Assembly: GCF_020991375.1 (NCBI RefSeq)
Contig: NZ_JAJLQZ010000019.1
Location: 1 to 64,000, forward strand
Direction of reading: 5' to 3'
Source: Glycomyces amatae
GTDB lineage: Bacteria; Actinomycetota; Actinomycetes; Mycobacteriales; Micromonosporaceae
DNA: 64,000 bases
Position numbers and translations under genes: made by a program. The notes under the pieces are model-generated. The model worked only from the letters and a program-made list of their open reading frames with translations. It searched no databases and was not told the DNA's origin. Below, piece after piece: positions 16,628-25,330 of the stretch; positions within the stretch are counted from its first letter, which is position 1, and each line of letters begins with the position of its first letter.

Positions 16628-16783
16628 CGATTCGCCTTCGCCGCGATCATTCCTGACACAACATCATGATCTATTGCGTTCCAACGGCGTCCGATTCGGA
16701 AGGCTGGAGATGAGCGAGCGGTCGCACGCTCACCAGGCGAGATACCCGTTCGATCTGCAGGATGTCTGTGAGAATCTGTCGCG

Positions 16784-17203
16784 ATGAGTACGTATAGCGA
16801 GGTTGAGGTGGGCGAGCGGCTGCATCAGGACGGCTGGCGGAAGGCGTTCACCGTTGCTGAGATGGTCGACAAGTGGGAGCGGCTGGCGGGCGAGGTCGAA
16901 CAGGGCTATAGCCACACCATCTACGAGTACACCAACGACCTCTACAGCCGGAACTGGCTCCGGGAGGCATCCGGGCTGCTTCATGATTTCGTCGTCCAGG
17001 ATTGGATGCCGAGGCTGATGGCCTTGGACAACCGCTTCACGGCAGCGACCATCGCCGACGACGGCGCAGCGCTCTCCCAGTTCCATAAGCTTCGTGAGCC
17101 TGACTGGTGGTGGTGGCGCCGGTATCCCCGCATCCTCACCGGGCCGCTGGGGAAGTCGCTGCGCGATGCTGGCGCCACCGGAAGCGCCCCCGAAGCGAAC
17201 TGA
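16784..17203 (+). CDS. Hypothetical protein, 139 aa
   Basis: The N-terminal part is well ordered (KAFTVAEMVDKWERLAGEVEQGY, IYEYTNDLYSRNWL) and the C-terminal part has WWWWRRYPRILTG. Mainly helical and soluble. The acidic, aromatic style resembles immunity-type orphans around it, but I do not recognise the family. Confidence 0.72.
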   Translation: MSTYSEVEVGERLHQDGWRKAFTVAEMVDKWERLAGEVEQGYSHTIYEYTNDLYSRNWLREASGLLHDFVVQDWMPRLMALDNRFTAATIADDGAALSQFHKLREPDWWWWRRYPRILTGPLGKSLRDAGATGSAPEAN

Positions 17204-17321
17204 CCATGGTCCACCCACCGCTTACGGGACAACGCTTGGGATCGCCAGCCGCGAAGCATCCGACGACCGGCACCCCCGTCACGGACCACTGTTGTCCCTA
17301 CGATGCGTCGAGGAAGTCGCG

Positions 17322-17546
17322 GTGGCGTTCGACCGCTACTGCGAATTGCTGCACACCAGCACCGACGAGTCCACGCTGCAATCCTGCGTCAGCATCGTCA
17401 CCGTCTGCGGATCAGCGCTCCTGTCCTTGCACAAGCACGCACGTGCCGAACTCGCGGCCGGGCTCGAACGGTTGCATCGCAAGTGCCTGCACACCATGCT
17501 CGTGAACTCGATTGCGGAGCTGGAGACTTTCGCAGCTGGTAGATAA
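17322..17546 (+). CDS. Small hypothetical protein, 74 aa
   Basis: Within a longer open frame, only the part from GTG 17322 looks coding: AFDRYCELLHTSTDES, ALLSLHKHARAELAAGLERL, MLVNSIAELETF. AGGAAG lies five bases before this GTG, which decides the start. All-helical; function unknown. Confidence 0.5.
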   Translation: MAFDRYCELLHTSTDESTLQSCVSIVTVCGSALLSLHKHARAELAAGLERLHRKCLHTMLVNSIAELETFAAGR

Positions 17547-17594
17547 CCGATTGGCTGATCGTCGTCATGAGTGCAACACGATAGCGTCGGCACC

Positions 17595-18008
17595 ATGACG
17601 ATATCGAGTGCACGACAGCGCAACGCGGTATCTGAAGGTATGGCGCTCGGGTTGGTGATGCACGGCCGCTGGTCACTGCCGTTCGACAAGCTCGCAGTCG
17701 ACCTCGCTTTCGAGAGCGCCTGGCGGCGTTGGCTCTTCACCGGTCAGTTCCCGCAGGTGGACACCGATCTTCGGAAGGGCACAGACCCAGTCTGGGTAAT
17801 CACCCACACCGACGAGCAGAAACATGTCCTCAGGCTGTACTGGGGCGAACCGGGACGGGAGCTCGCCATTCACGCTCGCCCGATCGTAGCAACAAGTGAT
17901 GTTGACGCCGACGAGATCGCGGAGCTGATCGACGGTGATGTCCCGGCGAGCGGATGGCATGAGCTTGCAACCGCGTTCCTTGAGCGCTTTGAGCGCGACC
18001 GTCAGTAG
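17595..18008 (+). CDS. Hypothetical protein, 137 aa
   Basis: Begins MTISSARQRNAVSEGMALGL (an in-frame GTG at 17571 is possible). VWVITHTDEQKHVLRLYWG and ATAFLERFERD suggest an alpha/beta protein. No domain is recognised and there is no membrane segment. It lies between immunity-like orphans and the pentapeptide-repeat gene. Confidence 0.6.
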   Translation: MTISSARQRNAVSEGMALGLVMHGRWSLPFDKLAVDLAFESAWRRWLFTGQFPQVDTDLRKGTDPVWVITHTDEQKHVLRLYWGEPGRELAIHARPIVATSDVDADEIAELIDGDVPASGWHELATAFLERFERDRQ

Positions 18009-18064
18009 CAGGAGGCGCCCCGTGCCGAACCCCAGGTCGGGCTGTTCTCTGATAGAACCGTTCC

Positions 18065-19231
18065 ATGCCCTCCCCGCTCCGGTCAAGCCCTTCCCGTCTT
18101 CCCTTGTGGCTTCATGTCCTGCTCGTCATGGCGGTCGCGGTCGCAGTCCTCATCGGCATGTGGGTGCTGTTCACAAGCAAGCCAACCACGCCGCTGGCGG
18201 CCCCGCCGACCGACGCACTGCTGCTGGAGATCCTACGGTTGATCTTCTACGCCATCGCCGGCATCGGCGGTGTCGTGGCACTGACCATCGCCTACCGTAA
18301 GCAGCGCCTCGGGGAAGCCGCTGAAGCCAGGGAAGACGCAAAGCTGTTCACTGAGCAGTTTGCGGCCGCAGCTGACCAGCTCTCCTCCGACCAGGCCGCG
18401 AACCGGCTCGCTGGCGTGTACGCCATGGCCAGCCTCGCCGACGACTGGAACCGAGGCAGACAGCAGTGCGTCAACGTGCTGTGCGCCTATCTACAGTTGC
18501 CCTATGAGCCGCCGACACTACCGGAGGATCCCACTGCCGAACAGCAGGCAGCGTACAAACTGACCGCTCAAGAACGGCAAGTGCGGCACACGATTGTAAA
18601 CATCATCGGCGAACGACTCCGCTTCGAACCGGTTCGCGGAAAAACGTGGCATTGGTGCACGTTCGATTTCGAACGGGTCACCTTTGACGGCGGTAGCTTG
18701 CACGGAGCGTCGTTCAAGGGCCATGTGTCCTTCAACCAGGCGCAGTTTCCAACGGGTTTCATCGGCTTCGTTGGAACGGAGTTCCCTACCGGTGTCGGGT
18801 TCTTCCAAGCTGAGTTCAGCGGCGCTACCGTCAAGTTCATCGACACCAAATTCGCTGGCGAAGTATGCACGTTCTACAGCGCGAAGTTCACTGATGGCAT
18901 CATCAGTTTCCGGCACGCACAGATCACGGCCGACCTCTTCAACTTTTCACAAGCCAACCTGTCAGGCGGCAGCCTGCACTTCTCGCCGAACGGCAACCTT
19001 AACGGTGCTCGGTTCAGCGAAGGATCGGCCTTGTTCGAGGGCGCGTGCTTCTCGGGCGCCGTCGTCGACTTTCAAGGGGCACAGTTTGCAGGCGGCATTG
19101 TCGACCTCCGTGAGGTCGCCGACTGGTCGGTGCCGCCGAACTTTGATGCCTTCCCCAACGGGGTTCCTGCCGGGCTCTTGCTCCCCGGTAAGGCAACGGA
19201 CGCTCCAGCGCCGCCGCGATCCCCATCATGA
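18065..19231 (+). CDS. Pentapeptide-repeat membrane protein, 388 aa
   Basis: Two membrane segments lie at about residues 14-38 (LWLHVLLVMAVAVAVLIGMWVLF) and 53-74 (ILRLIFYAIAGIGGVVALTI), followed by a cytoplasmic helical linker with AADQLSSDQAANRLAGVYAMA. From about residue 190 to 350 a run of A(D/N)FxxAxF-type pentapeptide repeats appears (FKGHVSFNQAQF, FFQAEFSGATV, FRHAQITADLFNFSQANL), which should form a right-handed beta helix. This layout is a known actinobacterial class. The role is unknown; in such proteins the repeats are thought to bind other proteins. Confidence 0.88.
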   Translation: MPSPLRSSPSRLPLWLHVLLVMAVAVAVLIGMWVLFTSKPTTPLAAPPTDALLLEILRLIFYAIAGIGGVVALTIAYRKQRLGEAAEAREDAKLFTEQFAAAADQLSSDQAANRLAGVYAMASLADDWNRGRQQCVNVLCAYLQLPYEPPTLPEDPTAEQQAAYKLTAQERQVRHTIVNIIGERLRFEPVRGKTWHWCTFDFERVTFDGGSLHGASFKGHVSFNQAQFPTGFIGFVGTEFPTGVGFFQAEFSGATVKFIDTKFAGEVCTFYSAKFTDGIISFRHAQITADLFNFSQANLSGGSLHFSPNGNLNGARFSEGSALFEGACFSGAVVDFQGAQFAGGIVDLREVADWSVPPNFDAFPNGVPAGLLLPGKATDAPAPPRSPS

Positions 19232-19446
19232 AGTGACCGTTCATCTCATCGAGGTGGCGGCGGCAACGTCGCGCAACGGATGCAGCGAATGTGGTTGATA
19301 TGTGGGTGTCATCCGCTCAACGGTTATCTTCGACCACGTCAGGGCGCCCTGTCGTGGTCATGCCTCCGGAAGGATGTCCCCTCGGATGCTGACGAAGCGC
19401 TCGATACAGGACCTACCAGCGGTTCTTTCCTGCTGAGTGCCGCCAG

Positions 19447-19734
19447 CTACTCCTCAATGCGCTCATAGGTCGCTTGGAACTGTTCGTCGCGGCAGGTGTA
19501 GTAGTCGCCGTGGGCGTTGCGCACGATCCAGTCGCCGACGCGGGCGCGCAACGGTCCGTGCTCGGTGGCGAATACCAGGCCGCCGCCGGGTAGAGTGCTG
19601 CAGCTGCCGCCGACGAACTGTTCACCTACCGTCAAGTTGCCCGCGTTCACACGGACGGCGTGCACGGTCATGGCGCCGTTGCGGTAGGCCGCGACGCCGG
19701 TAGCGGCATTGGGACGCAAGGAATCAGGGGTCAC
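19447..19734 (-). CDS. Phage-type hypothetical protein, 95 aa
   Basis: The C-terminus GDWIVRNAHGDYYTCRDEQFQATYE matches a short module common at the end of small phage and plasmid proteins (GDWIVRGVKGEFYPC...F..TYE). The middle has LPGGGLVFATEHG. GTG 19734 has GGGAG seven bases upstream. Function unknown. Confidence 0.7.
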   Translation of the reverse strand: MTPDSLRPNAATGVAAYRNGAMTVHAVRVNAGNLTVGEQFVGGSCSTLPGGGLVFATEHGPLRARVGDWIVRNAHGDYYTCRDEQFQATYERIEE

Positions 19735-19831
19735 AACACGGCTCCCTAGTTTGATACATGTGGAGTGTCCATCGTGCCCGGTCTAGCGTTGTGTCGCAAC
19801 GTGGTGTTACGGCAATATGCCGTGTTGGTCG

Positions 19832-20488
19832 TCACGTGTAACGGTGGTAGGCGTCGGCGTCATCCTCGTCAAAGTCATCACCGGCATCGTCACCAGGCGC
19901 ATAAGATCGCAGCGCAGGTCCACCCGATTGGTCACGGTAGCGACGATGGTGCGCGGTCACGAACGTGTAGCCGTCCGGGAGGGGACCATGGTTGGCGATC
20001 TGCCCGTGCTCTTGCGCTTCCTGGTGGGCTCGTTTGGCGTCGTCGCTCGCTCGCTGCCCTGGCTTGAGCTTTCGCGTATGCCCGTAAACGCCCGCTTCAT
20101 TGTCGTAGCCGTCGCTTGCATGACCGTCAGACCAGGCACGGTACCGATCTGCTTGGAACCGCAGCAGCGGCACCTCGGGCATGCCCGCCACCGGTGGAAA
20201 GGTCACCGTGCCGTCGGGTCGACGGGACCCCGTGACGTCCTCGATCACGTTCCGGTGCAGGAGATCCTGGATCGCGAGCGTGATGGTGCGCCGGGTGACC
20301 AGGCTGCCGTTGATGGCATCCAACGCGCCCCGGATCGCGTCCTCGTGGAGGTATACCCAGCCGTTGACATCAAGGTAGCCGCGTTCGGTCAATACGAGTG
20401 CAACGATGACGTCGGCGAGCCGGTCGGCGGCCACCCGGTCAAGTCGTCCCTGATAGTACGCACGGAGTTGCTGGCGTGAGCGTGTCAT
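19832..20488 (-). CDS. wHTH-containing hypothetical protein, 218 aa
   Basis: ATG 20488 (MTRSRQQLRAYYQG) has AGGGG directly upstream; the frame is open further up without coding character. Residues 15-105 are helical and suggest a winged-helix domain (LADVIVALVLTERG, RRTITLAIQDLLHRNVIEDVTG). The C-terminus is hydrophilic and very acidic (GDDAGDDFDEDDADAYH). It could be a replication- or transcription-associated DNA-binding protein; I cannot tell which. Confidence 0.65.
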   Translation of the reverse strand: MTRSRQQLRAYYQGRLDRVAADRLADVIVALVLTERGYLDVNGWVYLHEDAIRGALDAINGSLVTRRTITLAIQDLLHRNVIEDVTGSRRPDGTVTFPPVAGMPEVPLLRFQADRYRAWSDGHASDGYDNEAGVYGHTRKLKPGQRASDDAKRAHQEAQEHGQIANHGPLPDGYTFVTAHHRRYRDQSGGPALRSYAPGDDAGDDFDEDDADAYHRYT

Positions 20489-20604
20489 GACCCCTAATTG
20501 AACTGCACTAAGGGCCGAAGCAGCAACCCGTGCGTGCACGCTGCCCTTACGGCAGCAACGGGACGCGGGTGCGTTGTGCCAGCTGATGTGGTGAACGGGT
20601 GGCC

Positions 20605-21408
20605 TCAAGCGAGCGTTGCACGGCCCATGTAGAGGGCCGCTCCGATCGCGTCGCCTGTTTCCTCGTACGCGTCCCTAGCGGCGGCTTCGGTTGCAGCATC
20701 GATCACGGTCGTCGACCCGAAAACGGTGATCACTGCCCACCGTTCGGTGTCGTCGACCGGGTCGGTGTATCGCCGCAGTTCCAGCACGACGTCTGGTCGC
20801 TCCGCCGGTGCGGGCCGGAAGGTAACCAGGGCCCCAGTGCGGGCGGCGGCGGTGCGAACGGCGGCGTGTTCAACCTGGTCTGCATCGCCGTTGGAGGCGT
20901 ACAGGAGCCGCGGCCGGTCGGGCGTGGCTCGGCCTCGTTGTGCACCGTCAGGCCAGACGATGGTGACGTTCATGCTGCGTTGACGGGCGGCGTTGACAAC
21001 GTCGGCGGTGCCGCCGGGGCCGCGGGGGGCTTGGCCGTCCCATACGGCGATTAGGTGGTCGGCGGCCTCAAGCATGACCAGGGAGGCGGCCATGTGTGCG
21101 GTCGCATCGGACGTGCGGTAGTCCAATGCGGTCACGGTGCTGGCGTTGGCTAGGAGGCGGTCGTAGTCGACGACGGCGACCGCGTTGAAGTCGTCACGGG
21201 TCGCTGATGCGGGCACGATCGCTTCGATGGTGCCACCGGCGTGCAGGACCGCGTCGGCGAACATTTGGTCGGCGCCTGCGGCGAGGCAGGTGATGCCGAC
21301 CAGTGCGCGGCCGTCGTCGAGTGCGGCGAGAGCGTCACTGAGGCCGACGTTGACCAGATCGACGGTGGCGCCGTAGAGGTCGCGATGTCCGGAGATGGCA
21401 ATGCGCAT
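20605..21408 (-). CDS. SLOG-superfamily (Rossmannoid nucleotide-sensing) protein
   Basis: The 267-aa protein opens with MRIAISGHRDL (GxxxL strand-turn), then VGITCLAAGADQMFADAVL, IEAIVPA, YDRLLANASTV, HLIAVWDGQAPRGPGGTADVVNAARQR and VTIVWPDG. These are the elements of SLOG-type Rossmannoid domains, which bind nucleotide-derived ligands and occur in defence and signalling systems. The C-terminal 90 residues form an alpha/beta extension without a recognised domain. The wHTH gene follows on the same strand after about 115 bases. No effector such as a nuclease or membrane pore is adjacent. Confidence 0.78.
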   Translation of the reverse strand: MRIAISGHRDLYGATVDLVNVGLSDALAALDDGRALVGITCLAAGADQMFADAVLHAGGTIEAIVPASATRDDFNAVAVVDYDRLLANASTVTALDYRTSDATAHMAASLVMLEAADHLIAVWDGQAPRGPGGTADVVNAARQRSMNVTIVWPDGAQRGRATPDRPRLLYASNGDADQVEHAAVRTAAARTGALVTFRPAPAERPDVVLELRRYTDPVDDTERWAVITVFGSTTVIDAATEAAARDAYEETGDAIGAALYMGRATLA

Positions 21409-21445
21409 GGGGCGGTCGAGTCCTTACACACCTACAGGGAGAGCT

Positions 21446-21655
21446 TCAATCATAACGGCGCCACCACCGGGCCGGAGCACTCTGACGTTGGCCCACATCC
21501 GGTTTGCTGGTGGCCTGCTTGACGATGACGTTCCCAACGCGCCATGGTGCAGTGGTGCCGGAAACGGTGGCGAAGCGCCGCTCCAGCCGCGATCGCTTCC
21601 CAGGCTCGGCATCCAGTCCAATGGTTTGCTCCAGAAGCCAAGTCGAGTCTGCCAA
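21446..21655 (-). CDS. Small hypothetical protein, 69 aa
   Basis: The frame from TTG 21655 (STWLLEQTIGLDAE, RRFATVSGTTAPWRVGNVIVKQ, ARWWRRYD) has better codon use and residue pattern than the overlapping frames here. There is no clear ribosome-binding site, and it may be the end of a longer lost gene. Function unknown. Confidence 0.4.
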   Translation of the reverse strand: MADSTWLLEQTIGLDAEPGKRSRLERRFATVSGTTAPWRVGNVIVKQATSKPDVGQRQSAPARWWRRYD

Positions 21656-21685
21656 CGTCGGGACGATAAACGGATGGCCTGGCGC

Positions 21686-21964
21686 TCACCTCGTTTTCCA
21701 CCGCTCGAAAGACTCGCGGATCCATGCCGCATCGTGAACGTAGACGCCCGGCCCGCCATGTGCGATCCAGGTACGCTCAGGATCGGTGTAAACCATGTCG
21801 AATCCATGCAGGGATTGGAGCACGTTCTCGATCGTCGGATCAACCTGCTCGAAGAATTCTTCAACCCATGGCTTCGCCCAGGCGTGCGCTTGCTCGCGTG
21901 TGATCTCGCCGCGGATCAGGTCGACCCACTGGCGTTCCACCTCCGCTCTCATCGGGGGTTTCAT
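21686..21964 (-). CDS. Hypothetical protein, 92 aa
   Basis: MRAEVERQWVDLIRGEITREQAHAWA..WVEEFFEQVDPTIENVLQSLHGFDM is a well-ordered helical protein of a type seen in actinomycetes near toxin-immunity loci. GGAAAGGAAG precedes the ATG; MRAEVE at residue 5 is an alternative start. It is followed closely by the small frame at 21446-21655. Confidence 0.75.
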   Translation of the reverse strand: MKPPMRAEVERQWVDLIRGEITREQAHAWAKPWVEEFFEQVDPTIENVLQSLHGFDMVYTDPERTWIAHGGPGVYVHDAAWIRESFERWKTR

Positions 21965-21999
21965 GTCACGCTTCCTTTCCGCCCCGGAACGAGGTCAGC

Positions 22000-23493
22000 T
22001 CACCGCGGATCGTCATTGGAAGGCTCGTTTTGAGGCCGATCCGCGTGAGCAAGGCAAACCTGGCGCTGTGACGGGTCAACCTCGACGATCCTCACCGCGA
22101 TCATGTCACCGGTGACATAGTCCGGTCCCCCATCGGGCTCGTTGAGCACCAGACCTTCGAAGCCGTCGTCGCGGTCCTCGATGCGCACGAACACTCCGAA
22201 CGGCACCACCTTCGTAATGGGGCCGCTGACGGTCTGGCCGACCCGATCTACAAGAACCTCCAGCGGGTTGCGGTGGGCGGCCCGCAGTGAGAGCGCCACC
22301 CGTTCGCGCACCATGTCGACGTCGAGAATCTTGACGGTGATCTCCTGACCAACCGAGACGACGTCGGTGGGGTGGTCGATGTGCCGCCAGGACAGTTCGG
22401 GAACGTTGATCTGCCCGGTGACGCCGCCGATGTCGACGAACGTGACATGGAACGGAGGGATGGCGGTGACGGTTCCGGTGCAGATCTGGCCCTTGCGCAG
22501 TGTCGTCAAGACGGCCCAGCGTCGGTCGCTCGCAGTGGGTTCGGTTCGCCACCTGGCCCGTAGCACCCCGTCCCGATCGGGGAGAACCGCAGTGAAGAGC
22601 GGCCGGCGTTCGCTGCCGTCGAACCAGACGGCTGCGGCCCGGGCGTTGCGAATGGTCGCGGCGAGCTCGGGGAATGCGGTGTCGTCGGCGAAGGCGCTCG
22701 TGAGCCGCCCGTGGTGGTCTTCCCAGACGAGTTCGGCCACGCCTGCTTCGGGAAGCTCGGTGATGACCGCTGCGGGGTCGGTGGAAAGGTCGGGCCACAC
22801 GGTCAGCATCGCGCGCGGGGCGAGGCGGGCTCGCACGTCGTCTACGGTGTCGCGTGTGAGCCGGTGCCAGCGCGCAGCGCCCGCTACGGCGGTCTCCTCG
22901 AGGATCGCCGCCTGGCCCACGGCCACCGACCACTGGAGCCGGGCCCAGAAGTCGTCGTCGGCGGGTCGCTGAGCGACCTCGTGGTCGTCACCGGAGGGAT
23001 CGTAGGGGGAGGCGTCCACGGGTTCGGGGAACAACCCGAGCGCGCGGGTTCGGGTCAGAGCGGCGTCGCTGGCGGCGTGCGTGCCGAGGTAGACGTACTG
23101 GTCCCCTCCGACGTGCACGGCGAACGCGCCCTCGGCTTCCAGGCGGCACCAGGCCCCGGTGTCGCGCAGCATCGCCCGGACCAGTTCCAAACCGACCTCG
23201 AGCGTGACTGTCGCTCCGTCGTGGTAGCCGGTCAGGTCAGGCGGGAAGATCCCGGCCAGGCCATGACCGGACACCTTCGGTGTGGCACTGCATCGGTGCA
23301 CGCTGGTGACGCTCGGCTCCCGGATGGTGAGGCGGTCGATGCCGGCGTCGTCGGCGAAGGCGGCCACCGCGCGGAGATACGCCGCTTCGACCGGGCCGTG
23401 GTCGCTGTCGGTGTCTTCGGCACCGATGTAGTGGCCTGAGTCGTCACGGTCGGCAGGATCGTACTTGGTGAGGCGATAGCGGTAAGGAAGCAT
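22000..23493 (-). CDS. S1-domain RNA-binding protein, 497 aa
   Basis: The C-terminal third holds two S1/OB domains: LRKGQICTGTVTAIPPFHVTFVDIG..VKILDVD (about 330-405) and VGQTVSGPITKVVPFGVFVRIED..VRIVEVD (about 415-480). The N-terminal part (RYRLTKYDPADRDDSGHYIG, DHGPVEAAYLRAV, LELVRAMLRDTGAWCRLE) matches a Streptomyces family annotated only as RNA-binding protein. ATG 23493 has GAAGGA upstream and replaces the much longer open frame. It overlaps the 3' end of the preceding gene by 50 bases, so the two are probably coupled. Confidence 0.82.
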   Translation of the reverse strand: MLPYRYRLTKYDPADRDDSGHYIGAEDTDSDHGPVEAAYLRAVAAFADDAGIDRLTIREPSVTSVHRCSATPKVSGHGLAGIFPPDLTGYHDGATVTLEVGLELVRAMLRDTGAWCRLEAEGAFAVHVGGDQYVYLGTHAASDAALTRTRALGLFPEPVDASPYDPSGDDHEVAQRPADDDFWARLQWSVAVGQAAILEETAVAGAARWHRLTRDTVDDVRARLAPRAMLTVWPDLSTDPAAVITELPEAGVAELVWEDHHGRLTSAFADDTAFPELAATIRNARAAAVWFDGSERRPLFTAVLPDRDGVLRARWRTEPTASDRRWAVLTTLRKGQICTGTVTAIPPFHVTFVDIGGVTGQINVPELSWRHIDHPTDVVSVGQEITVKILDVDMVRERVALSLRAAHRNPLEVLVDRVGQTVSGPITKVVPFGVFVRIEDRDDGFEGLVLNEPDGGPDYVTGDMIAVRIVEVDPSQRQVCLAHADRPQNEPSNDDPR

Positions 23494-24514
23494 GCCGTCC
23501 TTCATCGTCGGCGAGGTCGAGGGTGTACCAGTGTCCGTCGGTCGTGATCCGGTGAAGCTGGGCCCCTTGGGCGCAGGTGTGGAGCAGGTCGTGGACGGGG
23601 CTGGCCCATGCGACCTCGATTCGACGGGTGTCCAACGTTGTCGTCCTGCCGTCCTCGAGCGCGGCCACGGTGAGGACGTCGCCGCCGAAGCCGTAGCCGC
23701 CGACGAAAGCAACGGTCGCATGGTGAACGAGAAGGTGGTGAGCTCCAGCGGCGAGTTCGTTGCGCCAGACGGCAATCTCGTCATCTTCGATGCGCAGCAC
23801 CGGGAAATCGGTGTAGGGGCAGGCCCAAACGGTCTCACCGACAATGTTGAGCGTGTAGCAGTCGATGGTCGGCGGCGGTGACTCCTCCCCCACCGGGTAC
23901 GTCCAGACCTGCTGCAGGTCGGCGTCGAATTCGACGAGACCGGGCGCGCCGATTGGGTCGGGTCCGTTCGGGCCGCCCCACCCGAGGTTCCCGAATACAC
24001 CCTCGTCGAAGTAGCCGACGATGACGCGCCCGCTGGTGGTGGTCCGGACGTCCTCGATGCCGTCGCCGAGCACACCGGTCCGCAAGGTCGACCCGTCCGG
24101 GCCTATCACCACAGCGTTGTGCTGGGGGCCTGCAGCGGTGTATTCGCAGCGCGGACCGACCATCAGGAAGGCGCCGTCTGGCAGCGGCTGGATCATCGGG
24201 AACGTGATCGTCAAGCCGCCGATGTAGAGCACGTGGGTGCGACCGTCAGGGTGGGTGACGACCAGGCTCGCGGTCCATGGCGCGTCGGTGGCGGTTGCAG
24301 GGAAGCTCGGCTGGTGTTCCCCTCCGGTTCGGGCGTGCAGCCGTGGGTTGAGCGAGGCTGGGCCCCAGAGTGCGAGCGCTTCCCCGGCGGGGCCGATCGC
24401 AGCCGCGAGTGCCACCAGGTCGGGCTGCGGCGGGACAATGCGAGCTTGGAGTGTCATGGGGATCGTTTTGGCGTTCTTGAGTGCTCGCTCGTCGGTTCGG
24501 GGTTGGTGCTGCAT
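23444..24514 (-). CDS. Hypothetical protein, beta-propeller-like, 356 aa
   Basis: A series of beta-rich segments with turns (SLVVTHPDGRTHVLYIGGLTI, NAVVIGPDGSTLRTGVLGDGI, TSGRVIVGYFDEGVFGNLGWGG, ETVWACPYTDFPVLRIEDDEIAVW) suggests a repeating beta-sheet or propeller fold. No catalytic motif is evident. ATG 24514 is chosen for a GGAG seven bases upstream. Its 3' end overlaps the S1-domain gene, which suggests the two proteins work together. Confidence 0.72.
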   Translation of the reverse strand: MQHQPRTDERALKNAKTIPMTLQARIVPPQPDLVALAAAIGPAGEALALWGPASLNPRLHARTGGEHQPSFPATATDAPWTASLVVTHPDGRTHVLYIGGLTITFPMIQPLPDGAFLMVGPRCEYTAAGPQHNAVVIGPDGSTLRTGVLGDGIEDVRTTTSGRVIVGYFDEGVFGNLGWGGPNGPDPIGAPGLVEFDADLQQVWTYPVGEESPPPTIDCYTLNIVGETVWACPYTDFPVLRIEDDEIAVWRNELAAGAHHLLVHHATVAFVGGYGFGGDVLTVAALEDGRTTTLDTRRIEVAWASPVHDLLHTCAQGAQLHRITTDGHWYTLDLADDEGRHASLPLSPHQVRSCRP

Positions 24515-24685
24515 CGATCGGCTCCAGAAGGGGTTTTGCATTCAGTGCACGAGCGAGAGTGTCGCACGCGTGCCACTGGTGTCCCCGGCTCCGGCCGGGA
24601 CTGCGGTCGACACGGCAACGGCTGGTCTCCGAAAACACGGGGTTTATGTATGCATACGGTGTGGCATCAACTGCGGAGAGCTATT

Positions 24686-25330
24686 TCAACTGGTCGTTTT
24701 CGGGCATCGTTCTAAGCCCTCGGCGCCGCGTTCGGTCCGTGCGATCGCCGAATACAACCGTTCAAGGGTGACGCCGTGCCGGCTCCCGTGGTCAAGTATC
24801 CCGGCGTAGATCATCGTGTGCGTGTCGAACTCGTCCGGCAGCGGCGGCGGCTCCCCCAGCGGCAGCGCCTCGACCTTGCCAGCGCGAACGCCCCAGTGCG
24901 CGGCTACCGAGCCTGCTCCTTCGTCGGCGACCAGCCACGATTCGAGCTCAAGGTAGGGAAACGCGGCGGCGATCGTGGCCCATTCGGCAACAACGACTTC
25001 CGGTGCAGGCCACTTGCCGAGGTTGTACGTGTTCGTGCCGACCGCGCCCGTCCAGTCGCACCAGCCGTGCGGGCCACCGATCCACGACGTAGCGATGCGT
25101 TTGTTCGCGAGGTACCGGACGCGGAGGTTCCGGGTACGTTGCAACGCGTCGCCGATACGGTCGTTCACGATCCCGAACGCAACGTTGACGGCGTTCTCCC
25201 ATTCGGGATCGTTGCACGTCAACCAGTTCAGGTCAGTGGTTCGGATGATGATCTCGTCGGCCTGCGTTGGGGTGACGTCGGTTCCGGTGACGACCAGCCG
25301 CGGCCATTTGCCCGGGTCGACGGGGCTCAC
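24686..25330 (-). CDS. Conserved phage/plasmid hypothetical protein, 214 aa
   Basis: VDPGKWPRLVVTGTDVTPTQADEIIIRTTDLNWLTCND, ATSWIGGPHGWCDW, YNLGKWP and FPYLELESWLVADEGAGSVAAHW belong to a family widespread in Streptomyces phages and plasmids with no known function. GTG 25330 overlaps the TGA of the upstream DUF6283 gene. It is the last gene of the minus-strand operon that begins at 27896. Confidence 0.8.
   Translation of the reverse strand: MSPVDPGKWPRLVVTGTDVTPTQADEIIIRTTDLNWLTCNDPEWENAVNVAFGIVNDRIGDALQRTRNLRVRYLANKRIATSWIGGPHGWCDWTGAVGTNTYNLGKWPAPEVVVAEWATIAAAFPYLELESWLVADEGAGSVAAHWGVRAGKVEALPLGEPPPLPDEFDTHTMIYAGILDHGSRHGVTLERLYSAIARTERGAEGLERCPKTTS

Noticed and set aside
22000-24075. 691-aa open frame as the S1-domain protein
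   Set aside because: The first 194 residues are Ser/Thr/Pro-rich shadow of the overlapping gene; ATG 23493 has the ribosome-binding site and the family start.
24648-24657. GTATGCATAC palindrome upstream of the 24514 gene
   Set aside because: Only 10 bases, no second copy noticed and not placed at a clear promoter; chance cannot be excluded.
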